This document shows, piece after piece, positions 29,473 to 41,434 of a stretch of 64,000 bases of DNA. The notes below the pieces were generated by a model that saw nothing but the letters and a program-made list of their open reading frames with translations, did not search any database and had not been told where the DNA came from. The position numbers and the translations under genes were made by a program. The DNA lies in contig NC_089395.1 of NCBI RefSeq assembly GCF_003171515.1, positions 1,612,001 through 1,676,000 of the forward strand, written 5' to 3'. How positions within the stretch are numbered: the first letter of the stretch is position 1; each line of letters starts with the position of its first letter. This DNA comes from Pyrenophora tritici-repentis. Lineage: Eukaryota; Ascomycota; Dothideomycetes; Pleosporales; Pleosporaceae.

Positions 29473-31103
29473 CTAGTACTCTTTGGTCTCTTCGACATGA
29501 GAAATGGAGCCTTGCTTTGCAGCGACTTCCTCGACGCGGCGCTCGATATCGGGAATCCAATCGCGCTTGTTCATTCCTGGTACAAACAAAGGTGCGTTTG
29601 TGAAGAGGTAGTTCATCTCCTCGAGCGGGCGCTTTGCAGTCTCGGGCAGGAAGCAGTAAAAGAAGATGGCGTTTGTAAGATTGCAGATCTGTCATCTAGT
29701 GTAAGCGGTTGGAAATTCAAACTTTGACATGGGAATACTTACGACAAACAGCAGGTAGAATCTCCATCCAGCTGTATCCATACCGGGCTTGGTGACCTGT
29801 CCAATCATGGTGTTGAACGCGAAAGAAGTCATCGTGGCGATGGAAACACCCTTAGAGCGGGTCTTTGTGTCGAAAATTTCAGCGGGGATGATCCAAGACA
29901 GCGGTCCGCAGGTGGAGCTGAAGCAAAAATTGTATGCCCAAGTGACAGCGATGAAGCCCCATGAGGCGCCCGCATTTCCAGTCGTGCCAGGGGGGTAGAG
30001 AGCCAACATGATGGTGGCGATGATAAAGGTAACGCAGTTGCCAAGGTTTCCCATGATCAAAGGCCAGCGACGCCCGAATCGATCAATAAAGGCAATGCAA
30101 AGCGCCTGTCCGCAAAGTGCAAGAACTGAAGAAATGGCCTGGTACTTGAGTGCGTCTGTGCTGCTGATACCCATCTGGTTGTAGATGGTAACGGAATAGT
30201 ACTGGATAGCTGAAACACCAGTCATCTGGACTGAAGCCTGGAGAGCGCATGCAAGGAAAAGACGGCGGAAGCATGACTTGTCCCGGAAAAGCTCCATGTA
30301 AGACTGAGCAGCATTTTCGCGCTCATAGGTCAGCGATTCCTGGATCTGCGAAAACTCGGCTTGGACCCAGGCATCGGTCTCATCGCCGTTGGAGTGCAGT
30401 TGAGCCAGATTATGGAGACCCTGCTCAACTTTGCCCTTGCTGATAAGCCATCTAGGCGATTCAGGGAAGACCATGATGAGCGCCCCCAAGAAGACAGCGG
30501 GAATGACCTGGATACCAAGCGAGGTTTGCCATTGGCCGTTGTTGTCATTTGCGAAACCGATGTCGACACCATAACTGATCCAGGCGGCTGCAAGGGCACC
30601 GATTCCCAACATGAACTGCACGAGAGCGGTGACTCGTCCACGAATGCTGGGGTGAACCATTTCAGATTGATACATTGGCACAATCATGACCAGGGAACCG
30701 ATACCGACACCGGCCAGAATGCGGCCGGCATACAAGTAACCGAGATTTTGAGCGCCAGTCTGCAGCGCGCCACCGAGACAAAACACCTACATTGTACTAT
30801 CGTCAGGAAAAAAACGCTTAAATAAAGCGACAGAATTCTTACAATAGATCCAATCATGATGGTCAATCGTCGACCGAGGTAGTCACCGGTGGGACCAGCA
30901 AAGGCAGCTCCAAAGAAGGCGCCGCCCGTAAACACCGACACGACTGCTCCAGTTTCATTTGAATTAGGATAGTTGAACTCTTTGTTGAAAGCTTTTGAAG
31001 AAATGACCTGGGCAATGACACCGAGATCGTATCCGTACAACAAGGAACCAAGGGATGCAAAAAGACCCACGAGGAACTGATACACTTTGGGAGGGAGCGC
31101 CAT
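29473..31103 (-). CDS. MFS sugar transporter
   Basis: Three exons, 31103-30843, 30786-29743 and 29688-29473, with introns of 56 bp (GTAAGA...TGTAG) and 54 bp (GTAAGT...GACAG); 506 residues. Family signatures of the sugar porter group are present in order: GYDLGVI after TM1, DYLGRRLT in loop 2-3, YLYAGRILAGVGIG, PESPRWLISKGK before the central loop, QMTGVSAIQYYS in TM7, DRFGRRWPL in loop 8-9, PAEIFDTKTRSKG, and PETAKRPLEEM after TM12. Twelve membrane segments fit. It sits head to head with a GH51 arabinofuranosidase and shares its 704-bp promoter, so L-arabinose or another pentose is the likely substrate (inference). Confidence 0.9.
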
Positions 31104-31807
31104 GGCGACTGCAGATGGGATTGACAATTTCTGCAGGAAAAGGAAAATGCGATGCGTAACGAACCCCCCCTGCGAGCAATCTAGGGTTTTATACTCGGTC
31201 TTCTGACATATTTGCTTCCCTGTACATTTCACATGGCATTATGGTCTGGGGGAACGCATTCAACGACGCTACTCCAGGATCCCCACAAAGAGCGGGGGGT
31301 CTGACTCGACTCCGCGTTTATTACCTCCGCAATCCGCCTTGTCACCCCTGTCGCACCAATTGCTGATGCCAGCTCCAACGCTGCGGTACTTGCTCGGTTC
31401 ATAGCAAGCCGACTTGAATTTTGGTGTCCAACGCCATCTAGCTAGTGCCAGCCTATTGACGGCTGAAGTACTTCAGCCGCCGTTCTGCGACTGGTTCAAC
31501 GACGCTTGGCCGCGCATGGGTGGGGACGGATAGTTTCCTGAAAAGGGTGGTAGTGCGTGAGACATCCGAGGTGGGTTGGCTTAGTGTACGGTGCTGGAAT
31601 TCCACGAATGGGAGCGAGGATGCGGGTCGGAAATCCCACCTCTATTGGTGTTGGAGCGGCACCAAGTCGGACCACATGGTAAACGGCATGAAGCTCTCCA
31701 CGACAACGTGGGGTATGTCGTGTCTCTATTATTTCGATGTTTGAAGTCTTTGCGCTCTTTCTCTTCACATCAACCGGAATATCAAAATACCATCCATACG
31801 ATCGACC
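31104..31807. promoter_or_regulatory. Shared divergent promoter of the sugar transporter and GH51 genes
   Basis: 704 bp separate two divergent start codons whose products fit one pathway. The stretch contains a perfect 20-bp palindrome (see next entry) and several GC-rich boxes. No other gene is visible. Co-regulation by a shared activator is inferred from layout. Confidence 0.55.
31460..31479. promoter_or_regulatory. Perfect 20-bp palindrome with inverted CGG half-sites
   Basis: CGGCTGAAGTACTTCAGCCG reads identically on both strands. It presents CGG and CCG at its ends, the inverted half-site form bound by Zn(II)2Cys6 dimers. It lies about 360 bp from the transporter ATG and about 330 bp from the GH51 ATG, near the middle of the divergent promoter. 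Confidence 0.55.
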
Positions 31808-33670
<1,863 letters not shown>

Positions 33671-34224
33671 GTGTGGGGCTTGTGTCGTCTAGATATACAG
33701 GGGTAAATGAGTAAATGGGAAACATGCCAACTCCATTGTTATTTCGTCTAAGGTGAGTGAATAGCTCGGTAGAGCTCTCGTCAAAATCATGTAATTGATA
33801 GAAAAGATTTACTCATGATGGAAAGCTGTTACATAGAAGCGAAACAAGGAAAGACCTAGGGGCTATCATGACTAGTAGACTCCGCAACAATCAATTCAAT
33901 CCGGTCACTCTCCTAGACCCACTTACCTATCTAGGTAGGGCTTAAACTCCTATAGGTAACTACTAGGCTTAAAGCGGTAATCAATCAATCCAATCTGAAC
34001 CTTCTAGGACCCACTTAATTGATTGTTGCGGACTGTGAGAACTGTAAGTCCATGCTAGATACGTTCTAGCGCCGCCCCTCCTGGATTGGCTTCACATTAC
34101 CCCTCTCCACATATACAATGCTCTTTCCTCAATCTCGAATTTACTTCCTTACTACAATTTCGTTAGCTGAATTGCAGCACTCCTCTTCGCACTTACATGC
34201 ATTCAAGAAGAATCTCATTGCACA
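33671..34224. other. Intergenic with a MITE-like element
   Basis: Between two plus-strand genes. Apart from the inverted-repeat element listed separately, only the promoter of the esterase-type gene is expected here. Confidence 0.5.
33879..34034. mobile_element. MITE-like inverted-repeat element
   Basis: The 16-bp sequence TCCGCAACAATCAATT at 33881-33896 recurs as its exact reverse complement at 34017-34032, about 150 bp apart. A direct repeat CCTAGACCCACTTA / CTAGGACCCACTTA lies inside. No coding capacity. The target duplication is not clear, so the superfamily is open. Confidence 0.6.
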
Positions 34225-35426
34225 ATGCCTTTTGATGAAGAAAAGATCAGAGCCGACGCGGCGTGTGTGCGCGATATTTCGAATAAAATAGATGAGCTCA
34301 TGAACCCCCGCGAGTTCGCTAAGGCGGCGTCCGAAGTTTACCAGGAGAGCAAGGCAGCACAAATGCTTCGCGAGAGATTCGAAATGTTCTCATACGAATA
34401 CGCTGTCACTAGGCCAAGTGAAGACGAGTGCCCGCTTGAACAGCAATGTATTGCCGAAAAAGTGATTGGACGGCCGATACATACCGAATTGAATGCAGTT
34501 CTTGCAATCCCGAAGACCCTTATGAAGGCGGAAAGCCGAAAAGCTATCAAGGTTATGTGGCGAATGCACGGAGGAGGCGGGGTAAGAGTGCAAGTAACTA
34601 CTACGCTTATATCAGCTAAACCTTATAGTCTTGTGGAGAAACATTTTTCGATCCATGGTCATACTACTCGAACGTTCAGTATGTGTTAGAAAAGCCTGAC
34701 ATGATCTTGTTGGAATTCTCCTACAGACTCTGGCCCGAAGCTTCCACTAAAGACCGCTTGAACGACATAGCCAGCATGTGGCGATGGACATTCAACTGCT
34801 TGCAACACACCCTTCAATTGATCAACGAACACTTCGTTGTCGACTGGGGTTCTTTCTGTCTCTTCGGTGGGAGCTTTGGAGGAGAAATGGCATTGCGTGT
34901 TTGGAGCATGGGTGAAAATCACAGTCAGAAACCTCCCGACTTTTCTATGAGGTCGCTTGTTGCTAATGCTCCTACATCGATGGGATATGCCCGCGAGCCT
35001 GGATTATACTTGGGAATTACTATTTCTCCGGAGCGTTTGCAAAGAGACAGAGAGGAATTGGATCGGTTGCTGCAGCTCATGCCATACCGAATTCATCGAT
35101 CTGAAACCGAAAATGGCGAGAGAATGTTTGGGGGGCCATTATCTTCAATGGGGGTCCCGAGGGAATTGCTAGAGAAACCATCGGCATATCAGATGATTGA
35201 GAGAATGCCAGCGGTGCAGCACCGCACTGGCAAGATAACGAATTTCTTGTTCAAGCATGGTGATCAAGACAAACACGTCGACTTCAAGGACTCACACGAA
35301 ACAGTTGAGCTCCTCAAAAACAAGGGTTATACTGCGAAACTCATACTTCAACCAGGAAAGGGACATGCTGAGGACGTGAGTGAACCCCTTGAGGAAGAAG
35401 AGAGGGCCTTTCTTGATTGCTCTTGA
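34225..35426 (+). CDS. Alpha/beta hydrolase of the carboxylesterase/HSL type
   Basis: Two exons, 34225-34581 and 34629-35426, with a 47-bp intron (GTAAGA...TTATAG) that falls right after the oxyanion motif; 384 residues. WRMHGGGG (His about 115) is the HGGG oxyanion hole. LFGGSFGGE holds the nucleophile Ser (about 201) in a GxSxG elbow. GDQDKHVDF probably carries the acid, and PGKGHAEDV near the C-terminus carries the His. There is no signal peptide, so a cytosolic esterase or lactonase is likely. Enzymes of this shape are frequent in catabolic and secondary-metabolite settings, but no cluster partners are visible. Substrate unknown. Confidence 0.8.
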
Positions 35427-35669
35427 GCATTAGATAGAGCCCACTCGGCAAGTCTGTCTTGACTAAGGATCTGGAAGCAATGAATGCGTAGTGCATATGC
35501 ATATTAGAATGACATAATATGTCTTCAAACCAATGCACGGCATAAATATTCCCCGCGCATCGTCAAGAGCTGTTTTAGCTGCCCCTCACTCCAACGCCTA
35601 CTCGTGACTCATACCAATCCATCCTACAACCTCTATTCTCTGCGGTACGAGTAACCTCAGAAATTAGCT

Positions 35670-36357
35670 ATGTTCCACCAGTCTGAGCAGACTGACTTGC
35701 GACAACCGGACGATCCACAATCCGCGGACGCACGCATGCCAGCAAAGAAAGAGGGTCGAATTACTCTAGCGAGCACTAGCCTCAACGGATTGGTAGATTA
35801 CAAAGAAGGCAAGCTCTGGATACCAGAAGAACTATCCTCTGACAGTGAAAAGCTCTTGGAGTGCCAAAAGAGCATCTTAACTGCACCTGGCGAACGCGAT
35901 AAGACAAGGATCCAGCGCTTATGCCTACCTGGATGGCTCCATAAGGACCCAAAGATGGCTCTTGCGGCAATTCGATTTCCTCAGGCGCTCGAAAATGGTC
36001 AGAAATTTGAACATATTCCTGTATCTTATTGGTTTGTGGGAAATGATCTCATGGACGCGGTGGTATTGGTTCCTCCGGAGTTATGCTTCGCAACCGATAT
36101 TGGTGAGTATCATATCAACTTTATGGAGCTTGATGCAAAGTACGGACCCATCCTCGACAGGTGATACTTCCCATACAAAGTCCCCATACCTGGAACCTGA
36201 CAAGAACCCAGGTGGGAATCGAGACCCCGGGTCATGTAGTGACAGAAAGAGATCTGTGCACAAGGCGGCCCGTAGATCCTATCCTGTAACGCTTGCAGAA
36301 GTGGATAATGTATGTCCGTGCTATGGCAGCATACGAATGGAATGGAGTGGACAGTAG
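35670..36357 (+). CDS. Unrecognised gene, about 209 residues
   Basis: Exon 35670-36102 and exon 36161-36357 with a 58-bp intron (GTGAGT...CGACAG). Reading straight through would end at 36164. The product is hydrophilic with no membrane segment, no signal peptide and no motif recognised; the N-terminal 30 residues are rich in Gln/Asp. A further intron (GTATGT at 36310 to CCAG at 36386) would give an alternative C-terminus ending at 36521 with a short hydrophobic stretch. Exon choice is uncertain. It is followed on the same strand by another unrecognised gene. Confidence 0.45.
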
Positions 36358-36510
36358 CGTATCGGCGAATGACTGCCTCACGCCAGGTGGAATCTGCTCA
36401 TTTGTCATCTAAGGGGCTTCTACGCTTTGCTGCATACAACTTTTGCTCCCTCTCCATAATTATGTTCCTGCTAATCGAGAACCTCACATCACGGGATATC
36501 GTTAAAGAAC

Positions 36511-37206
36511 ATGAACCTTAGTCAAATTCTTAATGGGACGGCAGCCCCAGAAGACACCAACATGTCGGCTTTAGCTTACAGGCAGCCGTTGTCTGTACAG
36601 GAAATGACTGCTCCCTCGCTACAGTCTCTTGAACAGACACCAGAAAAGTCAGCGCCCCTCTAAGTCATTACTCCATCGTAGATTCAAATCTAACATAGCA
36701 TTAGCCCCATCTTCGACTCGCGACTGAACGATCCAAATAGGCCCAAAATTGCCTCATTCTATACAAACGATCGTGAAAACAAACCCCACGGCACTACCTC
36801 ACACTGCGATCTTGTATCAGGACCCGAGTCCTTCGAGTTATACTCTCAGGCTGGTGGCGAGCCTTTGATGGAGCTCCAACAAAAGCTCAGGCAAGCAACC
36901 AAAGTGTATGTCGAGACAATCAAGCAAGCAACCAAAGTGTATAGCGAGACAGTACAGAGACTCTCGAATGACTACATAGGACACGGCAGAGGCACGAGCC
37001 GTATGGAAGTAGTGCCTGATCCGCAAGACGAACCGATCGAGAATGGAGCCTTTGCCCTTAGCACCACTACGAATACACAGCGTTCAGGAGCAACCATTGG
37101 TCTAGCAAGATCTTCAAGTCAAGGAATCACAAAGAACAACAGCTCTCGAAAATATTCTGTGAATGAGATAAGTAAGATCAGCAAGTACAGCAGATGTAAG
37201 GAATGA
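36511..37206 (+). CDS. Unrecognised gene with an internal 12-residue duplication
   Basis: Exon 36511-36647 and exon 36699-37206 joined across a 51-bp intron (GTCAGC...TCTAACATAG, good branch site but weak donor) give 214 residues. Residues about 105-135 include a direct duplication, QATKVYVETIK followed by QATKVYSETVQ, which also shows at DNA level as a 36-bp repeat and would form an amphipathic helix. The C-terminal third is Ser/Thr/Asn-rich and basic. No domain recognised. The gene lies among accessory genes without known relatives. Confidence 0.45.
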
Positions 37207-37427
37207 GAGTGGGCTGATGGTATAAGCAGGCGTATCCAGCGTAAAAGGATTCCTGATAGAAGAACGTAGGCGTGTGTTCATGAACAGTTGAAGACAAATA
37301 TGCGCTCTACTGCCAAGGTAACTCTTCGGATTACAATCTTTTTTCATCACACCACTGAATTACAACTCAAGCAGCACATATTCAGGACAGACATGCTCAG
37401 CTGCTCTGCTCAAGATTTTGGATATCT

Positions 37428-37854
37428 TCAGGACTGGATGACCATCTGGCGGTTCGTCAATTTCTTCTTTTCACCCTCGTGTTTCCGATGCAAGACGTAG
37501 ATTTCCTTTGAGGCTTGTTCCAAGACCATTTCCGTCACCTCGGCTCTAACATGTTCCTCCAACTTTTTGTACTCTGGGGCCTTGGCTAAAGCTTCGGACA
37601 GTTCCTCTAGGCTCATATATTTGAGTGAGGATCTTAAACGGCTGATTACAATTTCCAGAGTACATTTTAGTTTTTCGTATCCGGCCTGTTATATACTTAT
37701 TAGCTCTTTCATTTTCCATGTCGACCTCTACACTTACCCCATTGCTGTACTCTTGAAGAAATGCCTTATGTATTGAGGCGGTATCAAGGCTGGAAAGAGG
37801 GTCTATTTTTAAATTGGTGGAGTCAATCTCAGGCTTCAGAATTGTGCTGGTCAT
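37428..37854 (-). CDS. Unrecognised small helical protein
   Basis: Exon 37854-37738 and exon 37685-37428, with a 52-bp intron (GTAAGT...TAACAG), give 124 residues. The second half is strongly helical and charged (SLEELSEALAKAPEYKKLEE; EGEKKKLTNRQMVIQ), a likely coiled coil. No signal peptide or catalytic motif. The joined frame and good splice sites favour a real gene. It is convergent with the preceding gene. Confidence 0.5.
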
Positions 37855-39621
37855 CTCAACTAGTAATAAAATTGCTGCTTAGAAGGTGGTGATGTCAGAT
37901 AAGTACGTAGGGAACACTTCTAGGTATAATGTATAGTAGTTTTTCAGAAGAAAGCAGAGTTTGTGTCATAGGAAAATACAAGGTGCATGTGATAGGGGCG
38001 CAGCCGCCCGCATCCCAAATTACGTTGAGGAGGGGCTGCGAATAAAAAATTACCTGAACAATGCATGCGGTAGAATCTGTACCAATACTCGGGGAGCAGG
38101 GTTGTGGGTCCTTATCAGGCATCGAAGCAGACATCTAACTGGGGTTGGTCCCGGATATGCTTGTTGTCGCCGAACTTTTTCTAGAAAGTGACGATCTAGA
38201 TTCTCTGATCCTGAAATATGCAACTGCAAGGTACCCTTAAAAAGATTAGTTCGCAGGGTGCTGTTGCCTAGGCTTCTGTTGGGCACAGCATAAGACTTGG
38301 CAGAACGCAAGCAAAAGGTTCGAGCTGCTCACCTTTCGGGCAAATGCACTGACTCAGTATGCATCCCCTGGAAACGAGATTGGATTATGCCAGCCTCGTC
38401 CTTTCTAAGACCTAGGGTGACGTGCCGTCCAACTAAGAGGGCAAGACTGTGCCACCTCGTCATTTTACTTCATACGAAGTTATAAGCATCGTTCAGAACT
38501 TCCATCAACGAACGACACACGCTTAAGATATCGTCAAGATAAACGTTGTGATCGTGTCGACGGTAATGGTCCTCGAGGGGCGGTAACAATTCGTATCCGA
38601 TGATCTTCAACTCTGCAATAGCAAGACCCAAGATATGATGGAGACTTACGAGGTGCTCGCTTTGGCCGAGAGGTTAATGGATGAATAACAAGCGGGGCAG
38701 CCATCATGGCAGCAACGAACTGTATAGGTAGGAGGGAGTCCGGAAAGCATAGAGGTTGGCCGCAGATACCCCCACTACGCTACGTAAAAGCTCCGCTAAT
38801 CTTTTCAGCTCAGCCCCCCAGCGGACAAGCGGCAAGTGCAGAATCTATCTTGATCTGGGCCAATCAGGGAATCCCGCACCGAGTGCGTGATCCAGCTTGA
38901 TTGGTCTGCATAAGAGCGAAGCACTCACATTTCATTATTGGTCTAAGTTACTTCAAAAGCCCTTGTAAGCCGTCAGTTCCGGCACTTGATCCATGGGCAG
39001 AACTTTCAGCGATGGTCTCTAATTATATACATTCAAAGACTGTGCGTTCTGGAGTTGCACGTGATCTCGGACAGAAGCACACATGGCCCGTCATCGCAAT
39101 ATTATAATGCCTCGAAAGCAGGCATAGCAGAGGTGGAGGTAGAGGTATAGGTGGTGAAGGAGCCGTATGGTGCGGTTGTCGAGGACTGAAGCCTGTCTCA
39201 GAGAGGGCTCTACGCTTGTTTTTCGAGGACGAGCTCGCTAGGAAAAATTTACATCAGCTTTCACTGGCATCAATGACACATCTTACCGCACATCCTAGTG
39301 TGGACAAGTCAAAATTCACATTAGCTCTTGCAGATAATCTTGGGTTTGGGGAAGTCATTCTACGCCACAAACGATGCATCAACGCCGCGCGGGCGGAAAA
39401 TAGAGGTGAAACCGAAGCGGCCCTCAAACCTACAACTTACAGTTGCTATAAAAGACTAGACTGTTGTTGCTCTCGAACATCACCCTAGAAATGTGGACTG
39501 TTTGAAACTGTGGTATCTCAAAATACTGCACCTGGCTGTTAAAACATCGATTCGCATCGATTTATGCACACTGTAACCCACCTTCTGTTCCTTTTTATAT
39601 ATCATTTTGCCTCTGACTGCA
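37855..39621. other. Gene-poor stretch, nothing recognised
   Basis: About 1.8 kb of mixed frames (38050-38310 minus, 38706-39107 plus, 39216-39488 plus) without family signal. Some of it may be 5' sequence of the small helical gene or transposon remains. No repeat copies were recognised elsewhere in the window. Confidence 0.45.
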
Positions 39622-40125
39622 ATGGCAGTTGAGCTCCTCGCTGTTAAAGCCGCACTAGAGACCATTAGCAGAGCGTCTTGCAACTCACTCATATCAAGCA
39701 CTCGCGAGCTATGCAAAGCTAATGCTGCTATTGCAAAAGCGCTCTTATATCTTAGTCAAAGCGGTGTTTCTGATACTGATCGAGTAGAAGTTGAAGTTGG
39801 GGGTAACATAAGCTCCGAGCATGCCGACCTTGCCAATCTCCAGACGCAGCCTTACACCGCCTCAGAAAATGATACTGCACAGGATGAGGCTCAGAGCATA
39901 CTGAAGAGATATAAGGCTCAGCGATGCAGACCAGATCATGCAGTAGTGAGGCTTGCGCAGTACTGGATTCAGAGAAAGTTGACGGGATCTAGTTTCTGTA
40001 ACGTTGGTGATGCAGATGAACACAGACTGTTAGTTGATTTGCGTAAGGCTGTAGTATTGAGCACTCCTGCTGTGCTATCATTACTTAGGGGTATCAAGAG
40101 GAAAAGGTCTATTGACAGCACTTGA
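39622..40125 (+). CDS. Unrecognised 167-residue protein
   Basis: A single exon from the ATG at 39622 (the frame opens earlier with a TTG). The first 50 residues are Ala/Leu-rich and helical (MAVELLAVKAALETISRAS...), more like an amphipathic helix than a signal peptide. The middle is acidic, and the end is basic (RGIKRKRSIDST), possibly a nuclear signal. No domain recognised. Confidence 0.5.
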   Translation: MAVELLAVKAALETISRASCNSLISSTRELCKANAAIAKALLYLSQSGVSDTDRVEVEVGGNISSEHADLANLQTQPYTASENDTAQDEAQSILKRYKAQRCRPDHAVVRLAQYWIQRKLTGSSFCNVGDADEHRLLVDLRKAVVLSTPAVLSLLRGIKRKRSIDST

Positions 40126-41434
40126 TATAAAAGCAGAAGTGTTCACAAACGTGCCCTATCAAGGTATCTAATGTAGATAACGTGTCTATATTTGAGGTAA
40201 CCCAGCACCACCCAGATACACACGAAATAGCAATAGGATAGAACACCTAAGAATCATAATGCTCAGAGCTACTGTCTAAAGAAGATCAAGTTCCACAGGT
40301 TAATAATATCGTGCGCAACTAGTGATAAGCGGCAGTCAAAGAGTGTTGCAGCAAGCATTCGACCAATAAGGATGCCAAAGAGGGTAGGTTAGTGCAGCTT
40401 TAATGATTAATTACCGGTATTCTTCTCTACTCGCGAATATCAACGGTTGTGTCCTTTTTGTTTCATGTGACCAAGCATCACGGCCGCACGGGACGCGGTC
40501 CCGTAGGGGCCAATCTTCATTAAGTACCTACTAAAGTAATTTTGTTAATGCATGCCTTAAACCACTCATTGTTGGCAGCTTCGCAGCATCCCGCACGGGA
40601 CGCGGTCCCGTAGGGGCCAATCTCCATTTAGCACCTACTTAGGTCATTTTATTGATGCATGTCTTAAACTATTCATTATTGGCAGCTTCGCAGTATCCCG
40701 CATGGGACGTGGTCCCGTAGGGGCTAATCTTCATTAAACACCTACTTAGACAATTTTATCAATGCATGCCTTGAACTATTCATTATTGGCAGCTTCGCAG
40801 TGTCCCACACGGAATTTAAATTAAGCGGGCATCTTGGAGAGCTGATGCAGAACCTTGCATTAACAGTAGTAAGCCGCAAGGAAAGTGGATACAGAGGTTC
40901 GTCTTTGGGCCTACATGAACCTTGCATGGCTTATTTGCAATCGTCTAACTGCTGAGTTTATCTCTAACAACTCACCCATATTATTAGGCTCGTGAGCTTA
41001 GAATGCCTTGTCGCTACTAATGCCGATGCGCTCTTCTCAACTAGTAGAAAGACCTCTAGCGAGCACTTCTGACCTTCAGGTCCTTCTAGTATAGCCTTTC
41101 AAGTATATAAGAGTGTGCTAAGATTAATTTACGTAGTGTATTTACAAAAGACAAAAAAACTGTTCTGTTAGTAGGGCTTTGTACTAGCGCTGAAAGGAAA
41201 TAACGATAACTAGGTAGGCATTCTGTTCAGTGATGGTTGTTTATTTATTGATCTAAGCGGGGATACTACAGAGGTGTATCCGATCTGATACGAGTAATTA
41301 GGGCTAGATTAGGATCGAGTCGGCTTGTTGGGCAGCGTTCGGTAGCTGACGTTCTTGCTAATACTTATAATCCGACAAGTTCTTTGTTACGATTCAAAGC
41401 TAAACAAGATATCTCTAGTTGGGATGCTAAGGTC
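40126..41434. other. Intergenic containing a 107-bp tandem repeat
   Basis: Apart from the tandem array at 40487-40810 no feature is recognised. The A/T-rich right part (41000-41430) is the likely 3' flank of the DUF3723 gene. Confidence 0.5.
40487..40810. repeat. 107-bp tandem repeat, three copies plus a partial fourth
   Basis: Units start at 40487, 40594 and 40701, with a broken fourth at 40808, an exact period of 107 bp. Each unit opens with the near-palindrome CACGGGACGCGGTCCCGTAG and ends with TTGGCAGCTTCGCAG. Copies differ by about 10-15 percent, mostly C/T and G/A changes. Confidence 0.9.
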
